From Ectobius pallidus (lineage: Eukaryota; Arthropoda; Insecta; Blattodea; Ectobiidae): a stretch of 64,000 nucleotides of DNA. The stretch spans positions 48,030,502-48,094,501 of the forward strand of contig CAXKWD010000008.1 of the NCBI GenBank assembly GCA_964059195.1, given 5' to 3'. The notes under the pieces are model-generated. The model was not told where the DNA came from. It was given only the letters and a program-made list of their open reading frames with translations, and ran no database searches. Position 1 is the stretch's first letter. Every line of letters starts with the position of its first letter. A program made the position numbers and the translations under genes. Below, piece after piece: positions 62,309-64,000 of this stretch.

Positions 62309-64000
62309 CAGGGTGTCCACACAAATTTTGATATAAATTTCCCTGACTTTTCCCTGACTTTCCATGACCAAAGTTACTAATTTCCCTGACTCACAAAAAG
62401 AACATTTGTCAGACCTCTGTTATACAGATAAATCAATGTATAGTCGTCGTTCTGTCTTCCACAACATACCTACAAAGGAACTACAAGTTTTATAACACCA
62501 GTGTTCAGTCTTTCAAAACACAACCATAAAGGAACTACAAGTTTCAAAAATAATTTCATAACATCTTCTCAAGCACTGCTTTCTTCTGTTGAATTTCTAC
62601 ATCTTTTTCGCGCTCATAATTCATTTTTCTTTTTTTTTCCTCTAGCTCTCTAAGTTCTTGCTGAATTTTTCTTTTTTCTCTCCTCTTTTTGTCTTCCTCA
62701 GCATTTATCTGTTTTTTCTTTTCTAAGTAAGCCTGATATCTTCTCCTGGAAGCTCTCACAGAATTTAGCATACTTCTTGTAACAGTCACTTCTTTTGATC
62801 CACCCATACTCTTCACAGCATCATATACGATACGTTGAGCCACCAGAGATTCTTCTAACAAATTTTCAACTAAGAGACATTTGTTTACGGAAAAGCCACT
62901 TTCAACCGAGGCATTACCGTGTGATAAAATGAAGCACAGCTTTATGACAAACCATAAATCATCAAATCTCTTGTCATTTCCAATTAGTGTATAAAAAAAC
63001 TCGTCAAGTGCAACTGTGTCCTTGTCATCACATGCAAAATCAGTGAATTGCTTCTGCCATTTTTCAGACTGAGCTTCAACTATCAGTTGGGTATACTGTT
63101 TTTTTGCCCTCTCAGCCAACTCGTCGCTCACTCTCTTGTTACAATGCAATTCTTCTAGGACAACATCTATTCTCTTCACACCCAAACTTGACTGATAAAA
63201 AATGACTCTTGGATCAAAGCAGGTTAACCCTCGTGCAAGATGAGATTTCAACGGGCTTTTAGCTTTCAGCTTTTCAACCATGCTGATAAGAAGTTTTCGA
63301 AACTCATGCTTGAATACAGATTTGTCCTTGTCAGTACACTTAACCTTCCTTAACAACTTCTTGGCACCATACCCAATGTCCACTTTGTCTACTGGAATGA
63401 GGTTTTCACTGTCTGACAGATCTAAAGTCATAAGTTTGTAAGCAGTACTTGCTTCAGCAATACTTTTTTGTTTCACAAACCTGGCCATGAGGTTCCTTAT
63501 AACTTCTTGAAGTGTTGTGTAAAGGAAAGGTACTTAAGGTTTTTGACTCTGAAACCTTCTTAAAAAGGGTTCACACTCTGAAATCACACTTTTAAAAGCA
63601 GCTAATTTTGCTTCCAGAATTGGATCCTTCATAGACTCCTTGAGATATTTATGGTTCTTGTTGCCTTGTATACATGCTCCCTTAACAAATTTCTCAACAT
63701 GACCATATATCTTCAATGCTTGATCAACACACGCACCATTTTCAAGCCATCTCACAGAGGTAAACTTTAAGGGAAAATGTGTACTGCCTGTAGTTTCAGT
63801 GTACTTTGCTCTGCGAGCTGGGCTGTCTTTGAATAGACCATACATGGCTCTTAAATTATGATACAGATCCCAATTGGCAGTCAGAAGGCCTGTCTTCACG
63901 GCTCCATTCACTGTATGCAGACCACAGACACCGATGTCAAGAAGTGTCTTTCCATCTGGGTTATCAACTTTCAATTTGTTTTCAAGTTTTTTTATAAAGC
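62309..64000 (-). mobile_element. hAT-like transposon, 3' part; continues past the window
   Basis: The left end is placed at CAGGGTGTCCACACAAATTT (62309 on), where a hAT-type CAG terminus is followed by repeated TTTCCCTGACTTTTCCCTGA blocks. A transposase region on the minus strand fills 62556-64000. The other terminus lies beyond the window, so length and duplication are unknown. Confidence 0.65.
62556..64000 (-). pseudogene. hAT-like transposase, C-terminal part, one in-frame stop
   Basis: A single frame is open from the window edge to TAA at 62556, apart from one TAA at 63534-63536 (after RRFQSQKP). Before the stop: LLDIGVCGLHTVNGAVKTG, LFKDSPARRAKYTE and FTSVRWLENGACVDQAL (the RW block). 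After it: VPFLYTTLQEVIRNLMARFV, a cysteine-poor helical region, and LCFILSHGNASVESGFSVNK, the hAT C-terminal dimerisation-type block. A long charged coiled coil (EEKKRKMNYEREKDVEIQQ) ends it. The N-terminal part and the first catalytic residues are outside the window. Confidence 0.7.

Overview
This window looks like a piece of a large, transposon-filled insect genome. The evidence is AT-rich sequence, spliced host exons, and an arthropod-style mix of elements: Jockey/CR1-type and R2-like LINEs, Penelope-like elements, hAT, mariner, Helitron and a Ty3/Gypsy element. The 8-mer palindrome TAGGCCTA recurs at least 14 times, a habit I associate with cockroach-type genomes; that placement is only a suggestion. 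Host coding content is small. There is a two-exon THAP-domain gene (9921-11072, + strand). Two minus-strand exons (6242-7535 and 60469-60642) may belong to one ATR-type checkpoint kinase gene whose intron would be about 53 kb.

Region by region. 1-9.3 kb: sparse sequence, decayed LINE 3' ends, a broken Penelope-like element (3.36-5.1 kb), a 540-bp TIR MITE, the large ATR-like exon and a SINE. 9.9-11.2 kb: the THAP gene. 12.1-19.7 kb: LINE A, interrupted by a hAT-type element with 8-bp target-site duplications (TSDs), itself carrying a 546-bp tRNA-type SINE, and then by LINE B, whose ORF reads on from LINE A. 19.97-23.4 kb: LINE C, with an uninterrupted 993-aa endonuclease-RT ORF, a poly(A) tail and a 3' hairpin. 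23.4-28.0 kb: a dead R2-like LINE (LINE D), split by a 1.5-kb foldback of 294-bp tandem units, each holding a tRNA-Asn-like cloverleaf. 28.0-28.4 kb: a Helitron helicase tail.

29.0-59.7 kb is one nest. LINE E is split by a TIR transposon (29404-59357, TSD ACTT) that was originally about 2.9 kb and carries a DDE-type transposase remnant (Sola-like by TSD and termini). Its left TIR is split by an LTR retroelement (29841-52153, TSD CTAT, tRNA-Lys-type primer site). Inside that lie a 7.5-kb orphan AT-rich stretch, a Ty3/Gypsy element (37446-46004) that is itself hit by an 868-bp TIR element, a 1.3-kb TIR element and a 200-N gap. Beside the left TIR a 4.7-kb hAT element (52519-57244) carries two opposed arrays of about 136-bp repeats.

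59.7-64 kb: a DD41D mariner fragment, the small ATR-like exon, a Penelope foldback, and the 3' part of a hAT-like transposon that runs off the window. The genes do not form a pathway. The window is mainly a record of successive insertions, whose order can be read from intact TSDs.
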